Assembly: GCF_007655135.1 (NCBI RefSeq)
Contig: NC_045127.1
Span: 26,888,199 to 26,952,198, forward strand
Reading direction: 5' to 3'
Length of the DNA stretch: 64,000 nt
DNA from: Punica granatum
Lineage: Eukaryota; Streptophyta; Magnoliopsida; Myrtales; Lythraceae
Below are positions 47,500 through 60,104 of this stretch, one piece after another. Both the position numbers and the translations under genes were made by a program. Below the pieces are notes generated by a model. The model was given only the letters and a program-made list of their open reading frames with translations. It did not search any database and was not told the origin of the DNA. Each line of letters opens with the position of its first letter. The stretch's first letter is position 1.

Positions 47500-47762
47500 C
47501 TAGGCGAGGGCCTTGCGGAGATATTTATCATAGAGTGCATGTGTGGGCCTCCTCGAGCCCTCTTCCTAGACTTCTCTAGGGCGGCGTTCGCTCAAGCTAG
47601 CTCCTGATCGTGTCTTTGCAGCTTGGCTCTGGTCTGGGCAAGCTTCCTCTGAGGTTGTGGTTGACCGGCGAGGTCCTCATTCTATGGCAGGTCGGTGAGG
47701 TCCTGGTGAGCTGACGAACTCTGTCGAGGCGAGGGTAGGAGGCCGAGCAAGGTGTCCCTTAC
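47500..47762 (-). pseudogene. DUF7745-like ORF remnant in E3
   Basis: The minus strand of about 47500-47660 matches the end of the E2 ORF (coiled-coil tail, E2 about 25790-25950), and about 47725-47762 matches its very start (CTGTCGAGGCG to CCCTTACCAAGA, as at E2 27268-27316). About 1.3 kb between these two ends is missing. The remaining piece has several stops and frame changes. The retained ends show that the ancestor of E3 had the full ORF in the same place. Confidence 0.65.
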
Positions 47763-48296
47763 CAAGACGATAGGAAAATCCGCTTAAGACTCGTCAACAT
47801 GAATGACATTCTAATTTTTGAAAATTATATGATGCATGTGTGCGAAGAAAGTAAATGCCCACGGCTTAATAGAAATTACATGTACATCGCTCTTGAAATG
47901 GAAAAGACTCAAGTGGCTCGTAGGTCGACTCAATGGACTGGTGTTAAAGCCGGGTTGGAAGCTTGCATGGAGGCTTAGCACAATGCATGGTTTGGTGCTA
48001 CCTAAGGATGGGGGCTCCCGACTCAAGGGTACAAATTCCTTGAAATCAAGCGGAGCTCTTTTAGGGCCTAATCGACGGTTCAACCGTGCGACGTACCCTT
48101 ACTCGGAACCCCTACCTAACCTACGCTCCTATCATCGGTCGTGAGACGTGACCCATAGGTACTTAGAGCTAGAATGACGTGCAATGCATGCGTAAAGTAA
48201 ATGTGCGTAACTAGACAAGCGGTAAATAGCGAAAAGCGGTAAATAAATAAACAAGCAAGCAAGCAAACGGAATCAAGCTCGAACCCTCTAAGTGTT

Positions 48297-48312
48297 CTCA
48301 GTGGAGTCACCA
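48297..48312 (-). other. E3 primer-binding site, degraded
   Basis: On the minus strand it reads TTGGTGACTCCACTG..., matching the E2 site except for a changed CpG and a decayed GGGGA end, directly inside the LTR start at 48316. Confidence 0.6.
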
Positions 48313-48315
48313 AGC

Positions 48316-51300
48316 TGTGCGCACCTGAATTTCATCTCGTTGGGGCACGCATTGCGCGCACCTAAGCAACGCGGCTTGGGAGTGTCCACCTTCAAAGGGA
48401 CGCGCGGCGGATGCGTGTGAGAAAGAGTCGCCACCTACCATTTTTACGACCCGGAGGTCGAGAGCCGGTAAGTTGTCCGGGTCTAGGGTATGGGATACAC
48501 CTAGTTTGCTAAGGTAATGGTCTATGCGAAGCCGAAAATTCCGAATTCGGGGATTCTATTATATGCGAGCCTATATCCCGCACGCCTTTTCGATACTCGA
48601 GCTTGCTAGGCTTGCCATTTTATTTATTTACCGTGTGATTCGGGGTTGCACTTGACTCGCCCGTTTTGACGTCGAACATTCGGTGAAATGATCGCTTCGG
48701 GCCAAGGCCCCGAAAGAAGAGTAGGCTTGCATCACAAGGTATCGGTTTACTATCTTCGCGTTACAGTTCGTCGATCCGTGTTGGTCGATTCTCTGCGATA
48801 ACCGAAACCGCGAGTGTTTGGGCTTACTCATCTCTAGGAAGCAATAGACCGACTCGACCAGTTCGACACTCGGACCTCTTGCTTGCCGATCAGGAATCCT
48901 TACAAATGAGTAAATAAGTGAACAAATAACATCCTCGCAATGTGCTCTCGATTAATTACATAAATACAACTAAATAAAGTAAATGGATCCCGATTGGTTT
49001 GCATTGCGCTAGTATTCCGCTCCGGCTCACCACGAGAATTTGAATTACCGATAAATAAATTAAGGCAATGCGGGCTCAAGGAGCCGGGGATTGGGTCCGA
49101 CCAGACCGACGAACAGTAAAAGAGAAGATTGACTTTCAAGATGGCCAATAGTAAGGTCGAGCTCCCGGGTGATTGTCAAGTTATGATTCACGCACAAAAT
49201 CCGAGTCGTCTTCCGCTTAGACACTACTCGGAGTAAAGCGGTGACTTGAGGCTAGACCCCATTTCGCACTCGGGTTGCACGCACTCGGTGTACATGGGGG
49301 GCGTTGGACCCCATGATCGATGATTTGGGGCGTTAGATCCCGTGCAATACGTTACCTATGGGCTCAGACCCGAGCCGCAACAAATCAACAAATAAAAGCG
49401 AAAAACAGAAGAAAACTGATATAAACTGATATAAACAGATAAAAACAGACAAATAACTGATAAACAGACAAGTGCAGACAAGTTGTGTATTAGATCGAAT
49501 TTATGTGACTTAATCAGTTATTAACCAGGGTTACTTGGCAAACAATTTATCTAGCCTAGGCAAACAGAGGAATGTGCTAGAATGCAGTTCTAGGTCGACT
49601 ATGTGAGTGGGTTTGTTTTGAGGCTTTGTTCTGTAGATGACAATGTGGTTTCACTGAATATGCCAAACTCGTGTTTTGACTCAAGATTTGGAACCTAGAG
49701 TTCCGCCTAGCCATTATCTAACGTTTATATAAGCCGAGTGAATGTTTAGCTCGGTTTTATATATTTTGTGACAGAGGTAACAGCACTAACTACTGAATCT
49801 ATGGTAACATGACAGAAACACCAAAAGTGGATGAAACGGGCCATGCGAATAAAACTCGCATCCAAATAGGCTGCCCTTTTCCAGCCATAAATCAAGGTGT
49901 TTTGATCTCTTTAATGCTTAGAATGTCGACGTATCACAAAACAATGGTTGTGCCCTTGGTTTACGAAATGTGTAAAAAAGTTAGTGAAAAATTGAGATTG
50001 AGTGACACGAAGGGGTCTAAAGGAGACTTGCGTGCTTTGACTTGAGCCGCCTCAAATCGGGCCCAGACTCGAGTCAAGGTGCACAAGTCCACCCTAGACA
50101 TCGACTCTATTCGTGTTACGTGTCTTGGTATTTTGAAATTGTGAATTTTAAAAAGGCATTTCCGTCAGTTCATGATTCGTCGACGCGCTTACAAATTGAT
50201 AGCCAATTCATACAATTTAGTTTAAGCCAGATGATTTGCTTAACCAAATTATGGGTCCCATTTCCCCGTTTGTGGAATTATTAAGGATTGTTGTCTCAAT
50301 CCTCAAATGTTATGGGTTAATGGAATGATTGTTCAAAATTAATGTGCTTAACATACAAACTAACTCGTAATTAACGACTAAATGAAAAATGCGATTACAC
50401 ACAACCCGAAAATCAACTTGGAATCGAAGGAGGAGGCCGCCCTTGACCCGATTAGAGTTAAGGAACTTTCGGCCAACTCTTCAAGAGGGAGGCCATGAGC
50501 CACCTTGACTCGGCTCGGGTCTTGAATGGTCTTTTCACCCGATTTTAATCGTTTTTCGCGCGCATAAGATATCAAACACGATAACAGTACATATTTTACT
50601 AAATTGATGCCGCCATGCTCTTGGAAAACACATGCAAACACATAAACACACACAAACATTATATTTAAAGGAATTGATAAAACGGCACCAACTCATGGAA
50701 GCGGGAAAACGTAAAAAATATTCGGGAAACGACTTAAATCGAGGCAAGGAAACCGCATACGGCCCGGGAGAGTCAAGAGGAGCTCTCGACCACCTCTCTT
50801 GAGATGAGACCGAGAGGCTCCCTTGGCTTGCCCGAGCCAATGAGGTTTCCTTGACTCCGATTCAAACCTTTTCTTGACATGCTAGCATGTTACATGATAA
50901 AGATGTGCATAATACGACATAAAAAAAGCATAAAAACTCAAACTTGTATGCAAATCGATCATGGACAGCCTTATCGCCCCACAAATGAAAAAAAATAATA
51001 AAAGACCTAACTTCTCTAAGTCGAAAATGGTTATACCTAGCCCCAGGATGTAGGAAAAATCGAGAATAGTCGAAAAAACGAGTTCGGGAAGTCAGTTTGC
51101 CCCCTGGAACGAACAGACCCGAATAAGTGAAGTTGGGTCGGCATGCAAACCCGACTAGTAATCCGGCTTATCAGGGCTGTACTGGTTGATCGGGGTGAAT
51201 TTTTCACTTGGGGTCGGTTGCGTTGGATTCCCGAGAGACTAAGGATCATGCCAGCGCTGGTTTCGTGAAGATTGCACGTGTAGATTTTCCAAAAATCAAA

Positions 51301-53576
51301 AGCAAAGTCGAATCAGTAAAAAATGACAGACCCAATTGGGGTAAAATAGAGTCGACTAGCACCCGATAAAAAAACGGATCTGCAGGAGGCTCCCGGTGGT
51401 CTTTTCATGCAAGGTCGATGGCTCCCGACTCCTAAGAGGTCCCCGAAAGTGGTTGTGGTGGTCGTTTAAACAGCTCTTCCGAAGACTCTCGGTGGTATTT
51501 TACTGCAAGGTCGGTGGCATTGGACTCCTAACTGATTGAAGATCACGCTGGCGGTGGTTTCGTGAGGATTACATGCCTAGATTTTCCTAGAAGATGCAAA
51601 GAAAACAGGTAAGAATTGGAAAAATCTGTGAAAGGGAGAAAATAGGGAGATGGCGGTGGTGCACGGTTGAATGGCTCTCGGCACGCGACCACCTTGTCAC
51701 GGGGGAGAGTGAGGGTCATGAGGGATCCCTAGGAAGTGATGGCACGACTCGCCATAATCGTGAAAGCAAGGAGAGTCCAAGAAAACCTGGCTAAGACCCG
51801 AGAAGCTCCGAGGAGACTGTCTCTGTACTGATCTGAACTATGGGGCTGAAGGCATCAAATGCAAAAACTAAGCTCGGAAATGGACTTAGGACGTCGAAAA
51901 CATATGGGATATGAAGTTTGGTTAAGTTTTGTTCGGGTTGGGTGGCGGTCGCCGGAAAACGGTTTGTTTTCCAGTAATTTTGGCCTTGATTTCAGGGCTG
52001 CTGAGGGTTGAACGAAATCTGAAAAATGAGGGGAGTTTGGAGAGTGTTCTTGAGTAAGAAAGCTAGAGAGAGATTGCAAGAAGGGTTCTGATTAAGTTAA
52101 TGACCCAAAAGGCTTATATAGGAATACTAATGATGCAAAATTAGTGAAATTAGTGTAAGAAGATATTTTGAATTGAATGGAGGGGGCTCATTTGGCTTGC
52201 CCTTAGAGGAGAGCCATGGCTCATGGCTCGGCTTGGGGGTCCAACTTGGTGGGGAAGAAAGCCGGAAGAAGCTCAAGACTCGATTGGTCGCGCGTTTGAT
52301 TTTCATGGATCGTTTAAACGATGAATTATCAATGTAGGCGCGAATACGATTTTAATGAGTCTAATATTGACATGCTCCTTGTAAGCGGACGCTCGGGTGG
52401 CCCGGGGACTCAAAAGTCAGTTTTGCTCAGTTTGGATGATCAAAGCGAAGTTGTTCGTTTCTGTTGCCTATTCGCGCCTTTGCGTGTTGTACTGCTCATG
52501 TCGTCGTGCTTCGTGTTTTAGGCGGAACGGTTGACTCGTCGACCTCGATAACTGGAGACGTCCATGGAATCCGCAAACGGGGCTCTCTCACTGCTTTCCA
52601 AGTGTTTTGATGTGTTCGGAAACCACCGCGATCTCCGTTTGTCAAAAACGAGTCTCGAAAGTTTGTCGGGAGGTGTTCGTGACTATTGAAACGTCACTCG
52701 GGAGACTGGTATGGTTTGCTTGGTCCGAGCCGAAATGATTTCCCAAGCCCTAGAGGTTGTTGGGAGTGGGTGGTGCAGAGCTTGGACGTCAACATTTTCC
52801 TGAATGAGCTCTAAGTGTAAGATTCCGTGTGAAATGAGTCATTTTGTTGCCGGAATGGTACTTGGGAAATCTAAATGGATTGTGCAATGCGATCAGGGTT
52901 TATCTCCCAAGCCCTTAAGGTCCTTGGGATTGATTGGCGCAGATTTCATGCGCTGACGATTTGTTAAAAGAGTCTCCGGCTATGTTTCTGTGCAGAAATT
53001 GCCCCTTTTTTTTCAGGTCGGAACCCACTCGGGAGATCATGATGAGTCCCGAAACACAGTCTGAAACCTGTTCCATGGTCCTGGTGACCCTTGGGTGTGT
53101 GCAAGCCTGTTTTCGAGTGTTGTTTACTTGTCTGTGGAGCGGGCGTCCCAGCAGCCCCGTTAGGAAGGCGTCTACGAACGCTCGAGGGTGTCTCGGCTTA
53201 ATCAAAAAGTTTCTAAAATGCGCTCGGAGGTGCCATTGGTCATTTTGGCACCAAGAGGGATTTTTAGAGTCCCATATTGGATACCTTCTAACGCTCCGAT
53301 GATCCGGCGGTGAATAGTGCCATAGTGCCAGCTTCCGTTGCCCTGATGTCTGCAGTCTGCTTGGCTTCTCCGGTTTCTTGCCATGACCTTTCTGGTGGCC
53401 ATTACTTCTCTTCTGTGATCCATGCCCCGTGATTGTATGCTTGCCCCTGCTGACCTGACTGTGAATAGTGGCCCGAGCTTCTACTTGGCATTCTTCTATC
53501 ACGCTTGTTGGGCTGTGATTAAGGTTGCCGGTGGTGTTCTCAGTTGGAGCCGGTGGGCCAAAATGGGGTATTGACA
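48316..53576 (-). mobile_element. E3 upper-coordinate LTR (5' LTR in element orientation), complete
   Basis: 5.26 kb from TGTGCGCACC to GGGGTATTGACA. In reverse it starts TGTCAATACCCCATTTTGG, close to the TGTTAGTACCCCATTTTGG start of the solo LTR at 3849. Contains the motif pair near 49300-49340 and a TATA-like box at 52113-52122. No gene is supported within it. Confidence 0.82.
52113..52122 (-). promoter_or_regulatory. Putative TATA box, E3 upper LTR
   Basis: On the minus strand it reads CCTATATAAG, followed by a CTCTCTCTAGCTTTC tract as in the solo LTR. About 1.46 kb from the LTR start in element orientation. Confidence 0.4.
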
Positions 53577-54940
53577 GTATCTATATACTAATCATGGATA
53601 CAGACAAAGATAATGATCTATCCAATAAATAATGTCTGGTTAAGTCTCTTATGATCATGAAGAGTTTAAAAATATTCTTATCGAATTACTCTGCCACCCA
53701 TATTCTTAACTCTTTAAGAGTGAAGCATTCAAAATATCTTAAGGACTTTATTATAATAAACATAGACAATATATGAATAACAGAATAAACTTCATTGCCA
53801 TAAAAGGAATTATCCAAATACATAAACTGGATCTATGGCATATCACTAACATATAATTATACTAAGAATATACACATTTAAAAATAGTTCAGATTTAAAT
53901 GTGACTAACGAAATTAAAGAGACATGATCCTGTAAATGTAACGCTACATAATTCGATCAGTAAGGAAAATTTAATTGAAATAAAGAATGGACTTCAATTT
54001 GCAAAATCTTGGAGCTTGAGAAGGAAACAGATGAATAGGAAGCATCCGTTGAATTACCTTAAAGAAGAAGAAGAGGAAGAATAAGAAGAAGAGAAGGCAC
54101 TTTTGTATATTAGAAAGTAGATGTCATGTATGCTAATTTATTAAATCTTAATTTAGAAAGATAAAACTAAATTAAGAACTAACAGTGTCATTCACTGTGG
54201 TTAAAAAGAATATGCGACTCGAGGAGCTTGTGAAAAATCGATTCTTTTATATGTGGATGGTATAAAATTCCATATGGTATAAAATTCCATATGCGACTCT
54301 TGGGTAGAAGGGCGAGCATCTTGCCCAGTTAAAGATAATTAAAAGACGCGAAACACAGAGAAAACTTACTCCTATTGATGACCTTAAATGATTTGTTAAT
54401 ATCAGGAAATTATTATTTCCTATACTTACTTATTTTTTAATGACATAGACAATAGATCTGGAGTATTCATAAGTTTGTGAAAAGTAAACTACTCGTTATA
54501 AAATAACTATCATTATTATCTTCAATTATCTTATTATACAAATTCAAATATCTGAAAGAATATCAAATCGAAAAATGATTAAAACATAATATGGTGGTAC
54601 TTCTTAGTACAAACGACTCGTACTTCACTGTGTGTAATTCTTTTCTACAGTTACAAAGATTTTACAAATTAGATGACACCTTTACTCTTTTATGAATCAT
54701 AAACATCAATATATATATCTAGAGAATACAAAACAGAAAAATTATATCTATAATTCTATATTATCTTTAAATGTGTTCTTTTTACATAGACTCATTCAAA
54801 TTTATGAAACTTTTTCGATATATTAATGTCATGATCATTATTTAATCATTCTTTTTGTTGAATTTCTCATTGACACTAAACTTGAATTTGAGACCTTTCT
54901 ATTTATTAAAATTTATCATAACAATTTAATTAAGTTTATT
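53577..54940 (-). mobile_element. AT-rich LTR-like segment, part 2
   Basis: About 1.36 kb of AT-rich non-coding DNA, with an AAGAAGAAG-type microsatellite at 54060-54098 and a duplicated 19-bp ATGGTATAAAATTCCATAT-like unit at about 54258-54297. By base composition it is the continuation of 39079-40624 across the E3 insertion. It ends at about 54940, where internal-region sequence of E4 begins without an LTR terminus, so this boundary is a break rather than an element end. Confidence 0.45.
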
Positions 54941-57474
54941 CTGTGTCTGAAGAAGATTCCGCCATGGACGGTTGAATGGTATTGGAGAGCCAATCGGGGA
55001 TCGTGTTGAAATAGATAACCCGGCCCCTTCCTCTGGGGATCCCTTGTCCGCACGATATGTGAGAGACTAGGGGTTAATTTTATCTATCTCTCGTTTTGCT
55101 CTCCTTTTGCTACGGTCACCCACCTCGGGGCCGCACCTCTCAACCTAAAGGGGATAAGCTCTCCTTTCGTCACAACCGCCCACCCCGGAATTTTCGATCG
55201 TGCCTTTCTTTTTGCCATAGCTTTTGCCTAGGCAGCCCCCCAAAAAGGGTTTCAACCTAGCGGACTTGATTCTTTTATCTCTTGAGTTTGCAAGGGCGAA
55301 GGGTTCGAAGAAATTGACCTCCGAGTGCGTTGTATTCTGTCTCCGTCGAGGAGTTATGTTTGCTGCTCCCCTCTTTGTTGGGGTTTGTTGATTTCTTTGG
55401 ATTGGCAGCGCCGGTGCTTTTGCTGAACATCGGCATTGCCTTGCTTCGCTTGTTGGCGGGTTTTTCCTGCTTCTTTTCTCTCTCTCTTCATTGGCGGATT
55501 TTTCCTACTTCTTTTCGCTCAGTTTTTTTCCTTGCAGCTGGGGTTTGTTTTGTGCCCTGTGTCTTTGTTTGAAATTCCTCGACTTTGCATGGTCGAGGCC
55601 ACTTAGGTGTGCTTCGCCTCATGGAGACTTGTTGCATGTTGCTAGCCCTATTTTGTGAGGGTCGGCTTTCTTGAAAGTTTGATTCTTGTGCACTTGAAAG
55701 TCGAACTTCGTGTCATTTGTCCTTGCAAGCTTTATAGGTGAATTTCCCCTAATCTAGTCATCGCCACTCTGGAGTGGTTAGACCGTGACTGGGAGCCACA
55801 TAAACATGTTTTCCCTGGTTGCGAGTAAGTATGCGCAGCCGTCTTAGGAAAGGCTCGAGGAGCCAGGTCCCATGAAGACAGGCGAGTCGAACAGGTCTAA
55901 CAGAACTAATAGGGCGTCTTTGGGACTGTCCTAATGTCCTCTTTAAAGGGCTTGTTCTAGTTGGGAGCCCATTTGAGGGAATGCATTAAAGCAAACGAGA
56001 GTTCAAGGAAGAGTGCGCGTGTTGCCCCAGCATATAGTTGGTGGCGACGACGAAGGGCGGGTGGGACCCATTCTCTAGTCGGAGGTGCGACCATGCAAGT
56101 GACTTTTGCGGCATACGGGCTGGGCCATACTTTCTTTGTTGGAGCAGTTACTTGTGATCCTTGTAGAGGGAGGGTGGAAACTCAGTATTGAAATCCCAAG
56201 GAGCTGGTTGAGAAACGTTTGTTGTCTCAATTGTGGTCGTTCAGTGTTCAAGCTGCCATCTTGTTGGGGATTTCCTGCAATGGAAAAAGAAAACAATGAA
56301 GGAGCATGAACTGTCCGGAATTTCAATGCAAGAGTGTAGGGAAACGAACTGGCCTGGTAGGAGTCGTGCGAGCTCGCTGAGGGACATGCACAGGGTGCAT
56401 CGAGGACGTGTGCATGGGCTAGTGTGAACATGCTTGGACATGTGTGAGGCGCGCTCGATCGTTGGTAGATGCGCGACATCACGCAAAGAGATGTGCGTCC
56501 GAACATGCGGTGACGCTCTCTGTTAGGAAGAAGTTAGCGTTGGTTAGTCTCGCCTGGGAAAGTAGGTCGGCCCTTGGTCCACGGCTCTCCTTGCCATGGA
56601 GGAAGGGTGAAGGCCATAGGCGGCTTGCCCGCGAAGATTGGCATCACTCACCTGTCGTGCGGGGTGGGTGGCTGGGATGAACGGCCTCTGGTCACAGCAC
56701 GTCTCGCCATGGAGAGGTGAAGACCGCGAGTAGTCTACCCGTGAAGGTTGGCACGATTCGCATGTCGTGCAGGGTGGTAGCTGCTGTGCAAACATAGAAA
56801 TAGATAGAATGCATGCAATGCATGAGTTTTCAAAAGCTAATGTTATTGCATCGATCTGATTCGAATTCCCAGATATACAAAGATAGTTTATTTGAAAAAG
56901 GGAACTTAAACATTAAACCAATACAATGTCCTAGTTTGTTTGAAAACGTGCATACAGGTGCATAAAGAATAAATTATAACTATATCTATTACAGTGTACA
57001 TCGCTCTTTGTGAAAAACAGCAGAAGGCCCTCCTAAAAGAAAAACTAAGGGCCGACTCAAAGACTCGACTTTGGGTCAGTTGACGGCATGAAGTCAATTT
57101 TGGTCCAGTATGACGGTCCCTGTTTATGCATTGTTTCGGTGCTACTGGGAAAATCACTAACTAGAAATGGGGGCCCCGACTTAAGGGTGTCAATTTCTCG
57201 AAATCGAGCGGGATTCTTTTCAAGGCCTAAGCGACAGTCAAACTGTGCGTCGTACCTATACTTCGAACCTCTGTCTAACCTGGGTTCCTATTACCGGTCG
57301 TGGGATGCGACCCATAGGTACCTAGAGCTATCGTAATATGCAATACGAGTGATTTAAATAAAAGTGCGTAAAGCAAATAAGAAAAAAATTGCGGAAAGCG
57401 GTGAATAAACAAGCAAGCAAAGTAAGCGGGAACGAGCCCGAACCCTCTAAGTGTCCCCAGTGGAGTCGCCAAGC
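54941..57474 (-). mobile_element. E4 internal region, truncated
   Basis: Starts inside the conserved block (CTGTGTCTGAAGAAGATTCC, compare 22689-22712) and runs to the primer-binding site. It has no DUF7745-like ORF. Its leader is a mosaic: 56830-57120 matches E1, whereas 57170-57400 matches E2. A second internal deletion joins about 55750 to sequence equivalent to E2 24250, so the repeats between are missing. No gene is supported. Confidence 0.72.
57454..57471 (-). other. E4 primer-binding site
   Basis: On the minus strand this reads TGGCGACTCCACTGGGGA, intact, three bases from the LTR end. Confidence 0.8.
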
Positions 57475-60104
57475 TATACGGACCCGAATGTGGACTCTCG
57501 TCGGGGCCCGCATGCGTAGTTTTGGATCGCGTGGCTTGGGAGTGTCCACCTTTTCGGGGATGCGTGATGGACACGCGTGAGAAGGGGTTGTCACTTATCA
57601 TTTTACGACCCGAAGGTCGAGGGCCGATAAGTTACTCGAGTCTAGGGGTATGAAACACCTAGTTTTGCTAAGGCATTGATCTGTGTGGAACCAAAAAGTC
57701 CGAGTTCGGGGGTTCACGTTACGTGCGGGCCTATATCCCGCACTCCCTTTCGGTACTCTGGTTTGCTAGGCTTGCAGTTTTATTTCATTTACCGCGTGAA
57801 TTGAGCTGTACTCGGCTTATACGTTTTGATACCGAAAATTCGGTGAACTAAACGATGTCGGTTGAGTAGCCGAGAGAGAAGTAAGCCCGTATGTCTGGGA
57901 ATCGATTCACAATCTTGCGTTAGAGTTCATCAAACTATGATGTTTGAATTACTGCATGAACCGGAACCGCGAAATCTTGGGATTACTCTTGTCTGGGCAA
58001 GCATTGGATCGATTCGATTAGTTCGAGTCTTGGACCGTTCGCTCACTGACTGGGATTCTTATAAAATAAATGTACAAAGTAAAATTCTTACAATGCAATT
58101 AGAAAAACAATAAAATACGAATTACAAATGATTGAATCCCAGTCGATTCGCGTTGGGTTATTATTCCGCTCCAACTCGCCGTGAGTTCAGGGAAAAACCG
58201 AAAACTGAAATTCAAATGCGCTCTTAGTGAATGGGGCGTTGGATCCCGTGACTGATAGATAGGGCATTGAACCCTAAGTGCAATGCGTCCTATGGGTCGG
58301 GCTTGACTCGCATGGACAAACAATATGTAGAAAAGTAACAAACAACATACAGATTGCAGAAAATTTGTTTGTTATTACCGGGGTATTTTGCAAGCAAATG
58401 TCATATGGTAAACAAGCAATCATGCAAAACGTTTTGCATTGAGCTTTACTTTGAGAACTTGACAAATAGAGTCAAATCTCATGTGTGTGGATTGCTTTTA
58501 CAGTTGCTCTGTATTGTGATACTGAAATTCCATTGAATTAGCCAAGCTCGTGTTTTTACTCTAGATTTGGATCCTAGAGTTCCCATAATCATTTTTTAAC
58601 GTTTGGCTAGGTCGAGTGAAAGGTTAATTAGCATTTTGCATGTTTTGTGACAGAGATAACCGTTCTAGTTACCCGAGTCTACGTTAGGATGACAAAATCT
58701 AATCAGTGAATAAGAAAAGGCTTTGCAGATGAACATGCACCTAAATAGGTAGCCTGTCCTTATCCTGATACCGTAGTGTTTCTGTCAAGCTAACCCTAGG
58801 GGTGTCGCTAAATTGTGAAAAGACGATTTTTCCTTTTATTTGAAAATTGTTTTCAGAAAAGGGAAACATCACAGTGCGGGCCACCTCGGCCTGTAGCTAG
58901 TGTTGACCAATTCCCTGGATCGTCTAGGGTTGTGCAAAAACCCCGAAAAGCCAAAGAACAGGTTGGTTTGTCCCGAAGTGATCTAGAAAGATCTTCTATA
59001 TCCTAACCTGAGTTACCTGAAATCAGATAAAAACTCAAGTTGGGACACACAAGTCCTTTCTAGACGTTCATGCTACATCGGACCGCGCGTTTCGGGATTT
59101 TGGAAATGGACAAGTTTTGAAAAGGGCACTAACGTCATTTGACAACTCATCGACGCGAGTTAAAAGTTAATTTTCATTTCATGCAAAACTTATCAGTGCC
59201 AAGTGGATTTGATCATGTCAGCGTCCCGATTAACCCATTGGTGGATTTATAGCTTAAAATTAAATGCCGAATGTAGTAAATGTGCGTGTTACAAACAATC
59301 AGACATATCATGGATTGATTCACTAAATGAAGTCCGAGTGCTCGAAAAGCTTAATTTAATGAAAACAATTCATGATACGGCGATTAAGACGGGTCTAGGA
59401 AGGTCGAGGATAATTTGGTCAAAATGACCAAAATACCCTCGGAAACTAAATGTGCCCGAAAGAATCACCGATACATGAATCCATGCGTTTTGCTTTAAAA
59501 ACATTGTTTTGAAGTTATTAGCATGCCGAATTTACGACGATATTGAAATTTGCAATTTGCATAAAATCCAAGAAATGGATTTCATTGAGGTAAAGAGACC
59601 GTTCTCGACCCGAATAAGGTCGAGGAATCTTTAGCTCTTTCCTCTTGGGAATAGCCGTGGGTTTCCTTGACCCATTTTGGATTTCAAGTGTTCTCTTTAA
59701 CCCAATTTCGACTATTTCTCGCATGCTTAAACATTAAACACGGTAAATATCACGTTTTTAACAAAGCCGGTATTGCCATGAGCTTGAAAAACGCATTTAA
59801 ACATACAAACATGCACAAATACCTTATTTATGGAATTGATAAAACAATACCGGCTCCATGGATGCGGGAAAAATAGAAAGATTCGGGAAACAATTCAAAT
59901 CGGGGCAAGGAAATCGATCTTGACCCGAAAAGGTCAAGAGTACCCTCGGTTACCTCTCCAAGAGGTTAATCCGAGAGGTATCTTGGCTTTTCCGGGTCGA
60001 TATGGTTTCCTCGACTTCGATTTAAATATTTCTCAACATGCTAGCACGTTAAACGATAATAAACATGCATGAAATAGCATTGAAATTGCATAAAAAATTC
60101 AATT
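57475..60104 (-). mobile_element. E4 LTR, truncated
   Basis: Starts TATACGGACCC (terminal TG changed to TA) and follows the E2 LTR type, including the block GCGGGCCACCTCGGCC (58877-58892) that E1 and E5 lack. It stops near 60095-60105, where opposite-strand LTR sequence of E5 begins. About 2.6 kb of the expected 4.5-6 kb is present. Confidence 0.75.

Larger units (their letters stand above)
44399..48315 (-). mobile_element. E3 internal region
   Basis: Homologous to E2 22210-27886 but with deletions, notably most of the DUF7745-like ORF. It lacks the 45-bp array. No complete coding frame. It ends with a degraded primer-binding site just before the upper LTR. Confidence 0.75.
40625..53576 (-). 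mobile_element. E3: old family-B LTR element, lower LTR truncated
   Basis: About 13 kb in minus orientation: lower LTR fragment 40625-44398, internal region to 48315, complete upper LTR 48316-53576. The two LTRs differ at many positions over their shared 3.7 kb (roughly one in ten in the first 100 bp, by eye), so this insertion is much older than E2. The U3 end of the lower LTR, the polypurine tract and the zone of tandem arrays are deleted. Confidence 0.78.
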
